32,762 bases of DNA from DAHVFK01 sp035310985 (GTDB taxonomy: Bacteria > Pseudomonadota > Gammaproteobacteria > Burkholderiales > SG8-39), in the NCBI GenBank assembly GCA_035310985.1, contig DATGDH010000026.1, forward strand, positions 1 to 32,762, in the 5' to 3' direction. Shown piece after piece: positions 16,559 to 24,424 of the stretch. Each line of letters begins with the position of its first letter. Position 1 is the stretch's first letter. The notes under the pieces were generated by a model, which saw only the letters and a list, made by a program, of their open reading frames with translations, was not told the origin of the DNA and did not search any database. Position numbers and translations under genes: made by a program.

Positions 16559-17938
16559 TTACGCCGTTGTAATCTGGGGCTCCGGCGGAAAGCTCACGGT
16601 GAAGGTATTGCCGATGCCGTCGGCGTCGTCCTCCAGCGTGATCGAGGCCTGGTGCAGCGTCGCGATGTCGCGCACGATCGCGAGCCCCAGGCCGCTGCCC
16701 TCGGCCTGCGTGCCGAGCAGGCGGTGGAAGCGCTCGAACACGCGCTCGCGCTCCTCGGGCGGGATCTTCGGCCCGTCGTCGCTCACCGAAACGCTCGGGC
16801 GGCCCTGCGTGGCGACCCGCACCGTGACGCGCCCGCCGCGCCGCGTATAGCGGATCGCGTTGTCGACCAGGTTGTTCAGAAGCTCGGTCAGCCGCACGCG
16901 GTCGCCGCGGATCATCGCCGGGCGCTCGGTGCCCTCGAAGCCGAGGTCGATGTCCTTGGCGTAGGCCTGCGCCACCCATTCCATCGTGGTGTCGAAGGCG
17001 AGCTTGTTCAGGTCGAGCGGTGCGAACGCGCGCGTGCTGGCCGCATGCGGCTCGTTGCGCGCGAGCGAGAGCAGCTGCGCCACCAGGTGCGCGAGGCGCT
17101 CGGCGCTCACGTACAGGTGCGCGAGCGCGCGGCGCGTCTGCGCCAGGTCTTCCTCGCGCAGCGCCACCTCGATGTGCGCCTTCAGGCCGGCGACCGGCGT
17201 ACGCAGCTGGTGCGCGGTGTCGGCGATGAAGCGGCCCTGCGACTCGAGCACGCCGTTCAGGCGCTGCAGCAGCTCGTTCACCGCCGCGACCAGCGGGCGC
17301 ACCTCGGCCGGCGCGTCGCCCGCGGCGACCGGGCTCATGTCCAGGTGCGAGCGCGCGGCCACGTCGGCGCGCAGCCGCTCGAGCGGCGCCAGGCCGCGCG
17401 CCACGCCCCACCACAGCAGCAGCCCGGCGGCGGCGATCAGCACGACCTGCGGCAGCGCGAAGCCGAGCAGCAGCTCCTCGGTCAGGCGCGCGCGCTTGAC
17501 GCGCGTCTCGGCGACCTGAACGAGCGTGCCTCCAGGGCCCCGAAGCGAAGCGATGCGAACGGACCTGCCGCCGAGTTCCCCTTCCCCGAATACCGTCTGC
17601 CCGGTTGCGGGCGGGCGCACCGGGAGCGGCAGCGCCGCCGACCCGGCGAGCGTCGCGCCGCCGGGGCCGCGCACCGCGTAGCTCACCCGGTCGTATTCGT
17701 CCAGCAGCAGCGTGCGCTCGGCCTCGGGCGACAGGTCGAACTGCGCGCCCGCGGCGTCGCGCCGCACGTGCAACAGGAGCTCGCGGCCGATCTCCGCCAG
17801 CTCGCCGTCGTACACGTGGTCCGCCACGGCGCGCGCTGCGACGTAGGCGCCGGCCATGCCGGCGAGCAGGAGCAGGGTAAGCGGTGCGAGCAGCCCGCGC
17901 AGCAGGCGCGCGCGCAGGCTCGCCGGCTCAGTCCGCAC
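16559..17938 (-). CDS. Two-component sensor histidine kinase (TctE/QseC-like)
   Basis: 459 residues. TM1 at about 14-37, a periplasmic sensor of about 115 residues of the 2CSK_N type, TM2 at about 158-180, and a HAMP-like linker. Then come a HisKA domain with phospho-acceptor His243 (FIADTAHQLRTPVAG) and a HATPase domain with N-box Asn360 (LLNNLVDNAIRYT), DDGP at 387-390 and GSGLGLA at 414-420. The G1 box reads SDDGPKIPP instead of DxGxG, a tolerated variant in this family. The start overlaps the response-regulator gene by 11 bases. TctE relatives sense tricarboxylates and control their uptake; here the linked transporter is an MFS carrier. Confidence 0.92.
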   Translation of the reverse strand: MRTEPASLRARLLRGLLAPLTLLLLAGMAGAYVAARAVADHVYDGELAEIGRELLLHVRRDAAGAQFDLSPEAERTLLLDEYDRVSYAVRGPGGATLAGSAALPLPVRPPATGQTVFGEGELGGRSVRIASLRGPGGTLVQVAETRVKRARLTEELLLGFALPQVVLIAAAGLLLWWGVARGLAPLERLRADVAARSHLDMSPVAAGDAPAEVRPLVAAVNELLQRLNGVLESQGRFIADTAHQLRTPVAGLKAHIEVALREEDLAQTRRALAHLYVSAERLAHLVAQLLSLARNEPHAASTRAFAPLDLNKLAFDTTMEWVAQAYAKDIDLGFEGTERPAMIRGDRVRLTELLNNLVDNAIRYTRRGGRVTVRVATQGRPSVSVSDDGPKIPPEERERVFERFHRLLGTQAEGSGLGLAIVRDIATLHQASITLEDDADGIGNTFTVSFPPEPQITTA

Positions 17939-18602
17939 GCGCCTTCTCGAGCAGGTAGCCCATGCCGCGCACCGTGCGGATGTCGATGTCGAAGGGCTCG
18001 AGCTTCTTGCGCACGCGGTGCACGTACACCTCGATCGCGTTGCTGCTCACGTCTTCGCCCCAGCCGAACAGGCGGTCGACGAGCTGCTCCTTGGTCACCA
18101 CGCGGCCCTGGCGCGCCATCAGCAGCTCGATCACGCCCAGCTCGCGCGCCGAGAGCTCGATCGGCTGGTCGCCGTGGAACACGCGCCGCGCGGCGAGGTC
18201 GAGCCGCAGGCGGCCGTGCGTCAGGGTGTCGCCCGCCTGGTACTGGCCGCGGCGCAGCAGGGCGCGCACGCGCGCCTCGAACTCGGGCAGGTCGAAGGGC
18301 TTGGTGAGATAGTCGTCCGCCCCCTCGTCCAGTCCCGCGACGCGGTCTTCGAGCGCGTCGCGCGCGCTCAGCACCAGCACCGGGATGCGCGAGCGCCGGT
18401 CGCGCAGGCGCCGCAGCACGCGCAGGCCGTCCACACCGGGGAGCGCCAGGTCGAGCACCACCAGGTCGTAGCTGTCGGAAGCGAGCGCCGAGTTGGCGTC
18501 CTCGCCGGTGGCGACGTGGTCGACCGCGTAGGCGGACTGGGTCAGCGCACGGGTCAGGGCGGCGGCGAGAACGAGGTCGTCTTCGACTACCAGGATGCGC
18601 AT
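17928..18602 (-). CDS. OmpR-family response regulator (TctD-like)
   Basis: 224 residues. The receiver domain has the acidic pair Asp8/Asp9, phospho-acceptor Asp51 (VVLDLALPG), Ser79 and Lys101 (YLTKPFD). The C-terminal winged helix (about 128-220) carries ELSARELGVIELLMARQGRVVTKEQL and SSNAIEVYVHRVRKKLEP, the recognition-helix region of OmpR/PhoB proteins. It begins 3 bases after the MFS gene's stop and overlaps the kinase gene, so MFS, regulator and kinase form one transcript. It likely regulates its own operon; no operator repeat was identified with confidence. Confidence 0.94.
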   Translation of the reverse strand: MRILVVEDDLVLAAALTRALTQSAYAVDHVATGEDANSALASDSYDLVVLDLALPGVDGLRVLRRLRDRRSRIPVLVLSARDALEDRVAGLDEGADDYLTKPFDLPEFEARVRALLRRGQYQAGDTLTHGRLRLDLAARRVFHGDQPIELSARELGVIELLMARQGRVVTKEQLVDRLFGWGEDVSSNAIEVYVHRVRKKLEPFDIDIRTVRGMGYLLEKARAD

Positions 18603-18605
18603 GGT

Positions 18606-19829
18606 CTAGCTTACCGCGGCCCGAGCCACGCCCCGAGCGCGCAGCAGCAGCCCGCCGGCGATCGCGAGGTTGAGCAAGTTCCAGCCGATGCCGTTCAGGA
18701 ACGCCGCGCGGTAGGAGCCGGTGAGGTCGAAGATCTCGCCCGACATCCAGCCGCCGAGCGCCATGCCGAACAGCGTGGCCATCAGCACGGCGCCGGTGCG
18801 GGCGCCGGCCTCGCGCGGCGCGAAGTACTCGCGCACGATGATCGCGTAGGAGGGAACGATGCCGCCCTGGAACAGGCCGAACAGCGCCGAGACGACGTAC
18901 AGCGAAACCAGGCCTTTGAACGGCAGGAACAGCGCGAGCGCGATCGCCTGCAGCGTCGAGCCGAGCAGGAGCGTCCTCAGCCCGCCGATGCGGTCGCAGA
19001 TCCAGCCCGAGGCGAGCCGGCTGACGATGCCGCAGCCGAGCATGAGCGAGAGCATCTGCGCGCCGCGCGCCGGGCCGAAGCCGAGGTCGCCGCAGTAGGC
19101 GACGATATGCACCTGCGGCATCGACATGGCCACGCAGCAGGCGACCCCGGCGACGCACAGCAGCCCGGTGAGCTGGTTGGGCGTGAAGCCGAGCGGCTGC
19201 GCCGGACGCAGCACGCTCTTGGGCTGCATGCCGGCGGGCGCGGCGCCGAGGGCCGGCGGGCGGCGGCGCAGCATGAGCGCGAGCGGCAGCATCGCCGCGA
19301 AGCAGAACAGGCCGACGCCGACGTAGGTCGCGCGCCAGCCGGCCGTGTCGAAGAAATGCTGCATCAGCGGCGGCCACAGCGCGCCGGCGACGTAGTTGCC
19401 GCTGATCACGATCGCCACCGCGATGCCGCGCCGGCGCGTGAACCAGAGCGAGATGTCGGCCACCAGCGGCGCGAAGGTCGCGGCGGTGCCGAGCATGCCG
19501 ATCAGCAGCCCCTGCGCCAGGCTGAACTCGAGCAGGCTGCGCGCGTGGCCCGCGGCGACGAAGCCCAGGCCGAGCGCGGCCGCGCCCACGAGCACCGGCG
19601 CGATCACGCCGAAGCGGTCTGCCAGGCGCCCCATCAGTATGCCGCCGACGCCGAAGCCGAGCATGGTGAGCGTGTAGGGCAGCGAGGCGGCCGAGCGCGC
19701 CACGCCGAACTCGGCCTGGATCTCGGGCAGCACCACGGTCACGCCGTACATGCCCACGCCGCCGAGCGTCATCAGCGCCAGCGCGGCGAGCATGCGGGCC
19801 CAGGCGTAGCGGGATTCCGTTTCCTGCAT
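18606..19829 (-). CDS. MFS transporter (OFA/monocarboxylate-like)
   Basis: 407 residues, about 12 membrane helices. The MFS motif A is present after TM2 (GRLADRFG) and its second-half counterpart near SGWICDRIGG. The sequence resembles the oxalate/formate antiporter and monocarboxylate-transporter group, so the cargo is plausibly a small carboxylate; this is inference. ATG at 19829 (MQETESRYAWARM) is chosen over a much longer upstream frame that covers the divergent racemase gene. CATAAT lies 12 bases upstream on this strand, overlapping the racemase start codon, and no ribosome site is seen, so any leader would be very short. The gene is followed by the two-component pair. Confidence 0.88.
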   Translation of the reverse strand: MQETESRYAWARMLAALALMTLGGVGMYGVTVVLPEIQAEFGVARSAASLPYTLTMLGFGVGGILMGRLADRFGVIAPVLVGAAALGLGFVAAGHARSLLEFSLAQGLLIGMLGTAATFAPLVADISLWFTRRRGIAVAIVISGNYVAGALWPPLMQHFFDTAGWRATYVGVGLFCFAAMLPLALMLRRRPPALGAAPAGMQPKSVLRPAQPLGFTPNQLTGLLCVAGVACCVAMSMPQVHIVAYCGDLGFGPARGAQMLSLMLGCGIVSRLASGWICDRIGGLRTLLLGSTLQAIALALFLPFKGLVSLYVVSALFGLFQGGIVPSYAIIVREYFAPREAGARTGAVLMATLFGMALGGWMSGEIFDLTGSYRAAFLNGIGWNLLNLAIAGGLLLRARGVARAAVS

Positions 19830-19832
19830 GGG

Positions 19833-19838
19833 TAGAAT
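19833..19838 (+). promoter_or_regulatory. -10 element giving a leaderless racemase mRNA
   Basis: TAGAAT (5/6) ends six bases before the ATG at 19845, the same geometry as the -10 at 5101-5106. No ribosome site fits in the 15-base gap to the divergent MFS gene. A -35 is not evident. Confidence 0.35.
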
Positions 19839-19844
19839 CAGATT

Positions 19845-20579
19845 ATGCCCGAGCACATCGGCATCGTTGCCTGCTCCGCCGAAGGCGCGGCGCTGTGCTA
19901 CCGCACGATCTGCGTCGAGGGCGCCGCGCTGCTCGGCCGGCCGCACGCGCACCCCGAGGTGACGATGCACACGCATTCGCTCGCCGCCTACATGGACTGC
20001 ATCTACCGCGGCGACTGGCAAGGCGTGGCGGAGCTGATGCTCGCCTCGGCGCGCAAGCTCGCCGGCGCCGGCGCCGACTTCCTGATCTGCCCCGACAACA
20101 CGATTCACCAGGCGCTGCCCGCCGTCGTGCCGCGCTCGCCGCTGCCCTGGCTGCACATCGCGGGCGAGGTCGCGGAAGAGGCCGCGCGCCGCGGCATGCG
20201 GCGCGTCGGCCTCACGGGCACGCGCTGGCTGGTCGAGAGCGAGGTCTACCCGGAGAAGCTCGCCGCGCGCGGCATCGCCTGGCGGCGCCCGGAGCCCGCC
20301 GAGAGCGAGGAGATCAACCGCATCATCATGGACGAGCTAGTGTGCAGCGAGTTCCGTCCCGAGTCCGTCGTCTTCCTGCAGCGGGTCATCGCGGGCCTGA
20401 AGGCCGGCGGCTGCGACGGCGTGGTGCTCGGCTGCACCGAGCTCCCGCTCGTCATCGGCGAGGTCAATTCGCCGCTGCCGACGCTCGACTCGACGAGGCT
20501 GCTGGCGCGCGCGGCGCTGCGCCGGGCGGCAGGCGGCGCGGGCGCAGCCGCATCGTCAGCCCGACCGGCGTCATCGTGA
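19845..20579 (+). CDS. Asp/Glu racemase-superfamily protein with altered first motif
   Basis: 244 residues. N-terminal HIGIVACSAEGAALCYRTIC and the C-terminal LGCTELPLVIG strand-loop (Cys about 191) mark the aspartate/glutamate racemase superfamily. Classical members use two cysteines, the first in a C(x)NT motif. Here the corresponding segment is ICPDNTIHQ, with Asp directly before NT and the Cys displaced by one residue. It may be a racemase of the broad YgeA-like group, or a relative with other chemistry. Residues after about 230 (Gly/Ala/Ser-rich) fall outside the fold and lie in the 116-base overlap with the P450 gene. The start is divergent from an MFS transporter, 15 bases away. Confidence 0.82.
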   Translation: MPEHIGIVACSAEGAALCYRTICVEGAALLGRPHAHPEVTMHTHSLAAYMDCIYRGDWQGVAELMLASARKLAGAGADFLICPDNTIHQALPAVVPRSPLPWLHIAGEVAEEAARRGMRRVGLTGTRWLVESEVYPEKLAARGIAWRRPEPAESEEINRIIMDELVCSEFRPESVVFLQRVIAGLKAGGCDGVVLGCTELPLVIGEVNSPLPTLDSTRLLARAALRRAAGGAGAAASSARPASS

Positions 20580-21945
20580 ACGACAGGCGCTCGCGCGCCT
20601 CGCCGCCGCCGGGGGCGTCCACGCCCTCGATCTCGAAGCGGCCGAGCAGCGTCGCCATCGCCACCTTCATCTCGAGCAGCGCGAGGTAGCGCCCCGGGCA
20701 GATGCGCGGCCCGGCGCCGAAAGGCATCGCGATGCGCTTGGCCGAGCTCGCCGTCCGGCCTGGCGCGCCGTCCGCCAGCCAGCGCTCGGGCTGGAACTCG
20801 GCGGCCTGCGGCACGTGCGCCTCGCTCACGCTGTCGCGCCGCATCAGGTTGATGACGACGATGCCCGCCGGCACGCGCACGTCGCCGATCGTCGTCTCGC
20901 GCAGCGTCTCGAGCGGCAGCAGCGGCGCGACCGGCTTGAGGCGCATCGTCTCGTGCGCGCAGGCCTCGACGTACTCGAGCCGCCCGATGTCCTCGAGCGT
21001 CGGTGCGGAAGGATCCGGCAGCGCGGCGCGCACTTCCGCGACGGCGCGCGCGAGCGCCTGCGGATGGCGCCACAGCAGGTGGATCATCCACGCGATCGTG
21101 TTGGCCGTGGTGTCTTCGCCGGCGAGCAGCATCGTCAGCACGTTGCCCGCGACCTGGCGGTCGTCCATGCCGCTGCCCGGCGCGTCGGCGGCGACCAGCA
21201 TCGCCTCGAGCAAGTTCGGCGGCTGCGCGGCGCGCGCCGGGTCGGCGGCGAGCCGTGCGCGCGCCTGCGCGATGAAGCGCTCGACCGCCGCGTTCACCTC
21301 CGCGATGCTGCGCGCCAGCTCCCGGTCGGCGCGCGAGGGCAAAATGCGCCACAGCGGCAGAACGGCGTTGATGCGGCGCGACAGCGCCGGGAAGATCTTG
21401 TCCAGGTGCTTCTGGATCACGTCCTCGTCCGAGCCGAGCGTATCGACCTCGGCGCCGAAGGCGAGGCCGGCGATCGTGTCCACCGTGTAGCGCATCAGGT
21501 CGGACTGCAGGTCGATCACTCGCCCTTCTGCGGCGCAGCGCTGCCAGCGCGCCGCGAGGCGCGCGGCCACGCCGCGCAGCGCCGGGTAGTAGCTCTTCAC
21601 GTGCCCCGGGTCGAAGCCGGCCATCACCATGCGCCGCTGGCGGCGCCAGGTCTCGCCGTTCGCGCCGAACACGCCCGGCGCGAGGCCCAGCTCGGTCCAG
21701 ATGTCCTCGAAGCGGGTGGTGCGCCGGAAGCCCTCCGGCCGGTCGCGCAGCACCTCGGCCACCGCCTCGTGCTCGCCGATTGCGAGGACGCGGCGCCGGC
21801 CGACCCTGAACTTGAAATAGGGACCGAACTCGCGGCACCACTGCTCGATCCGCAGGTGCAATGCGCCGGTTTCGATCTGGAACGCGTTGCCGATGCCCGG
21901 CAGCCCGCGCGGGCCGGGCAGGTCTTCGTAGCGGCGCAGATCCAT
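20464..21945 (-). CDS. Cytochrome P450
   Basis: 493 residues. P450 landmarks are the proline-rich start LPGPRGLPGIGN, I-helix AGEDTTAN with the acid-Thr pair, K-helix ETMR (ExxR), FQPERW (PERF-like) and the heme-ligand loop FGAGPRICPG with Cys416. It has no membrane anchor, so it is probably soluble and needs separate ferredoxin/reductase partners, none of which are here. The start at 21945 is fixed by GGGAGGAA (21949-21956) as ribosome site. The last ~24 residues (Pro/Ala/Ser) extend past the normal P450 end and lie antisense to the racemase gene. It is divergent from a cupin/MBL pair. The substrate is unknown. Confidence 0.93.
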   Translation of the reverse strand: MDLRRYEDLPGPRGLPGIGNAFQIETGALHLRIEQWCREFGPYFKFRVGRRRVLAIGEHEAVAEVLRDRPEGFRRTTRFEDIWTELGLAPGVFGANGETWRRQRRMVMAGFDPGHVKSYYPALRGVAARLAARWQRCAAEGRVIDLQSDLMRYTVDTIAGLAFGAEVDTLGSDEDVIQKHLDKIFPALSRRINAVLPLWRILPSRADRELARSIAEVNAAVERFIAQARARLAADPARAAQPPNLLEAMLVAADAPGSGMDDRQVAGNVLTMLLAGEDTTANTIAWMIHLLWRHPQALARAVAEVRAALPDPSAPTLEDIGRLEYVEACAHETMRLKPVAPLLPLETLRETTIGDVRVPAGIVVINLMRRDSVSEAHVPQAAEFQPERWLADGAPGRTASSAKRIAMPFGAGPRICPGRYLALLEMKVAMATLLGRFEIEGVDAPGGGEARERLSFTMTPVGLTMRLRPRRLPPGAAPRAPAASSSRASAAAN

Positions 21946-22016
21946 AAGTTCCTCCCGTTCAAAAGATAGCAGACAATGGCGGGTCCTACTCGCTTCCTCG
22001 CGCGAAGGAGACCGCC

Positions 22017-22496
22017 ATGCCGCACAGCACGCCTCCAATGGCCATCAACGCCGTCGACATCCCGCCGCGCGCGGCGGTGTCGTTCTACCCGGAGCCGTTC
22101 GCGACGCGCATGATCGGCAGGCAGAAGCGCCTGCTGGGCGATTTCTTCGGGCTGAAGAACTTCGGCGTCAACCTCACGCGCCTCGCGCCGGACGGAATGT
22201 CCGCGCTGCGCCACGCGCACACGCGGCAGGACGAGTTCGTCTACGTGGTGCAGGGCCATCCGACGCTGCGCACCAACGAAGGCAGCCTGCGCCTGGAGCC
22301 GGGGATGTGCGTCGGCTTTCCGGCGGGGACGGGAAACGCCCACCACCTGCACAACGAGACGACCGAAGAGGTGCTGTACCTCGAGGTCGGCGACCGGACG
22401 GCCGGCGACGCGGTCGACTACCCGGACGACGATATCCGGCTGGTGCGGGAAGAGGGCAAGATGAAGTTCCTGCACAAGGACGGCACGCCGTACTGA
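22017..22496 (+). CDS. Cupin-domain protein
   Basis: 159 residues with a single cupin barrel. Motif 1 is RHAHTRQDEFVYVVQG (metal-binding His-x-His and Glu), and motif 2 is GTGNAHHLHNET. The central loop PTLRTNEGSLRLEPGMCVGFPAG is typical of cupin_2 proteins described as transcriptional-regulator-like or dioxygenase-like. It is probably cytoplasmic and metal-binding; no enzyme activity can be assigned. AAGGAG at 22005-22010 is the ribosome site. Its TGA shares one base with the ATG of the MBL hydrolase, indicating an operon. Confidence 0.88.
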   Translation: MPHSTPPMAINAVDIPPRAAVSFYPEPFATRMIGRQKRLLGDFFGLKNFGVNLTRLAPDGMSALRHAHTRQDEFVYVVQGHPTLRTNEGSLRLEPGMCVGFPAGTGNAHHLHNETTEEVLYLEVGDRTAGDAVDYPDDDIRLVREEGKMKFLHKDGTPY

Positions 22497-23368
22497 TGGG
22501 CACCACGTATCCGGTGACGCGCTGGAGGATCGGCGCGGTGACGGTGACGCGCGTGATCGAGAGCGAGGGGCCGATGCCGGCGGGATTCCTGTACGCCGAG
22601 GCGACGCCCGAGAGGATCGAGCGGCACGCCTGGCTGCGGCCGCACTTCCTCGCCGCGGACGGCATGCTGATCGGCTCGATCCACGCCTTCGTCGTCGAGT
22701 CCCAGGGGCGGCGCATCGTGGTCGACACCTGCGTCGGCAATGACAAGCCGCGCGCGGTCAAGCACTGGAATCTCAGAAAGGGGCGGTTCCTCGAGGACCT
22801 GGCGGCGGCGGGCTTCGCGCGCGAGTCGATCGACGCGGTGCTGTGCACGCACCTGCACGTCGACCACGTCGGCTGGAACACGATGCTCGTGGAGGGCTGC
22901 TGGATCGCGACCTTTCCGCGCGCCGAATACCTGTTCGGCCGCAGGGAGTGGGAGCACTGGGCGAAGGAAAGCGAGGGCGCGGACGCCGCGGTGATGGGCG
23001 ACTCGGTGCGCCCGATCCTCGAGGCGGGGCTCGCGCGCCTGGTCGAGATGGATGAGTGCCTGACGGACGAGGTGTGGCTCGAGCCGACGCCCGGCCATAC
23101 TCCCGGGCACGTGAGCGTGCGCATCGCCTCGCAGGGCGCGGAGGCGGTGATCACCGGCGACCTGATGCACCACCCGGTGCAGTGCGCCGAGCCCGACTGG
23201 GCGAACCGCTTCGACGTCGACGCCGAGGCCGCGCGCGCCACGCGCCGCGCTTTCCTCGCGCGCTACGCCGACCGCCCGGTGCTCGTGCTCGGCACGCACT
23301 TCGCCACGCCGACCGCGGGGCGGATCGCGCGCGACGGCGCCGCCTGGCGCTTCGATCCGCAGCGCTAG
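22496..23368 (+). CDS. MBL-fold metallo-hydrolase
   Basis: 290 residues. The metal-site motif THLHVDHVG (HxHxDH) is followed by TPGHTPGHVS, ITGDLMHHP and the distal GTHFATPTAG, which supply the remaining His and Asp ligands of the metallo-beta-lactamase fold. The pattern (HAFVVESQGRRIVVDTCVGNDKPR, WEHW insert) matches a large group of uncharacterised hydrolases and lactonase-like enzymes. The start is in TGATG with the cupin gene. An open frame starting at 22307 lies wholly inside the cupin gene and is ignored. It ends convergently with the kinase gene, sharing CTAG (23365-23368). Confidence 0.9.
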   Translation: MGTTYPVTRWRIGAVTVTRVIESEGPMPAGFLYAEATPERIERHAWLRPHFLAADGMLIGSIHAFVVESQGRRIVVDTCVGNDKPRAVKHWNLRKGRFLEDLAAAGFARESIDAVLCTHLHVDHVGWNTMLVEGCWIATFPRAEYLFGRREWEHWAKESEGADAAVMGDSVRPILEAGLARLVEMDECLTDEVWLEPTPGHTPGHVSVRIASQGAEAVITGDLMHHPVQCAEPDWANRFDVDAEAARATRRAFLARYADRPVLVLGTHFATPTAGRIARDGAAWRFDPQR

Positions 23369-24420
23369 GGCTTGGCGGCGAACGCGAGCCGCGCGAGTTT
23401 GTCGAGCGCCGCCTTCGAGTCGAAGCGGCGCGCGAGCGGCAGGTGCAGGCCGGGCTCGGTCCCGGCGGCGATCGCGCCGAGCTTGAGCGTGCGCGTGTCG
23501 ACCTTCTTCGGCGCCGCCGTGGCCGATGGCGCCGTTCGGGTCGCGGTCAGCTCGAGCTTGAAGTCGACGGCGGTGTCGATCCCGGCCGCGGGCAGCGTCG
23601 CGAGGCAGCTGCGCATGTCGGCGGCCATCTCGGCCGCGCTCTGGTAGCGCTTCTCGGGATCCTTTTCCAGCGCACGCGCAACGATCAGGTCGATCACGCG
23701 CGGCAGGCGCTCGTTCAGCGCGCTCGGCGGCGGCGGCGTCGCGGTCGCGATCTGGTGCATGAACTGCGCGGTGTCGGGCGCAGAGAACGGCGCGGCGCCC
23801 GCGGCGAGCTCGTAGAGGACGATGCCGAGCGAGAAGATGTCCGAGCGCCCGTCGACGCGCGTGCCGGCCACCTGCTCGGGCGACATGTACTTGGGCGAGC
23901 CGACCACCGCGCCGGTCTGCGTGTGGATGTCGGAAGCGCGCATGCGCGCGATGCCGAAGTCCATCACCTTGGCGCGGTTGCCGGCGAGGACCATGATGTT
24001 GCCAGGCTTGATGTCGCGGTGCACGACGCCGCGCTCGTGCGCGTAGGCAAGCCCATCGGCGACCTGCGCCAGGATCTCGAGCGCCGTGCGCAGCGCGATG
24101 CGCCCCTCCTGCATCAGCTCGCGCAGCTCGACGCCTTCGAGCAGCTCCATTGCCATGTAGACGATGTCGCCCTCGCGCCCGATGTCGTGCACGGTGATCA
24201 GGTTCGGGTGGTTCAGCCCGCCCGCGGCTTTCGCTTCCTGGTAGAAGCGCCGCTCGTACTCGGCGCGCACATCGGGGTCGGCCGACATGATGATCGTCTT
24301 GATCGCCACCGGCCGGCTGAGCAGCGGGTCCTCGGCGCGGTAGACCAGGCCCATCGCCCCGCGGCCGAGCTCGCCGAGGATGCGATAGCGGCCGATCGTC
24401 TCCGTCTGCGCGGCGCTCAT
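23365..24420 (-). CDS. Hanks-type serine/threonine protein kinase
   Basis: 351 residues. Kinase landmarks are the glycine loop GELGRGAMGLVY (16-27), Lys41 (VAIK), catalytic HRDIKPGN (134-141), DFG (154-156), SPEQ and the DIFSLGIVLYEL helix. The domain ends near 275. The C-terminal ~75 residues are Thr/Ala-rich with basic segments; there is no transmembrane helix and no PASTA or other sensor domain. The partner gene, 4 bases upstream, encodes a membrane protein with PEGA and cyclase-like domains, which may anchor or sense for the kinase. All catalytic residues look intact, so it should be active. Confidence 0.94.
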   Translation of the reverse strand: MSAAQTETIGRYRILGELGRGAMGLVYRAEDPLLSRPVAIKTIIMSADPDVRAEYERRFYQEAKAAGGLNHPNLITVHDIGREGDIVYMAMELLEGVELRELMQEGRIALRTALEILAQVADGLAYAHERGVVHRDIKPGNIMVLAGNRAKVMDFGIARMRASDIHTQTGAVVGSPKYMSPEQVAGTRVDGRSDIFSLGIVLYELAAGAAPFSAPDTAQFMHQIATATPPPPSALNERLPRVIDLIVARALEKDPEKRYQSAAEMAADMRSCLATLPAAGIDTAVDFKLELTATRTAPSATAAPKKVDTRTLKLGAIAAGTEPGLHLPLARRFDSKAALDKLARLAFAAKP

Positions 24421-24424
24421 CGCG

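Noticed and set aside
17856..19835. 659-residue open frame on the plus strand
   Set aside because: Antisense to the regulator and MFS genes, which have full conserved motifs.
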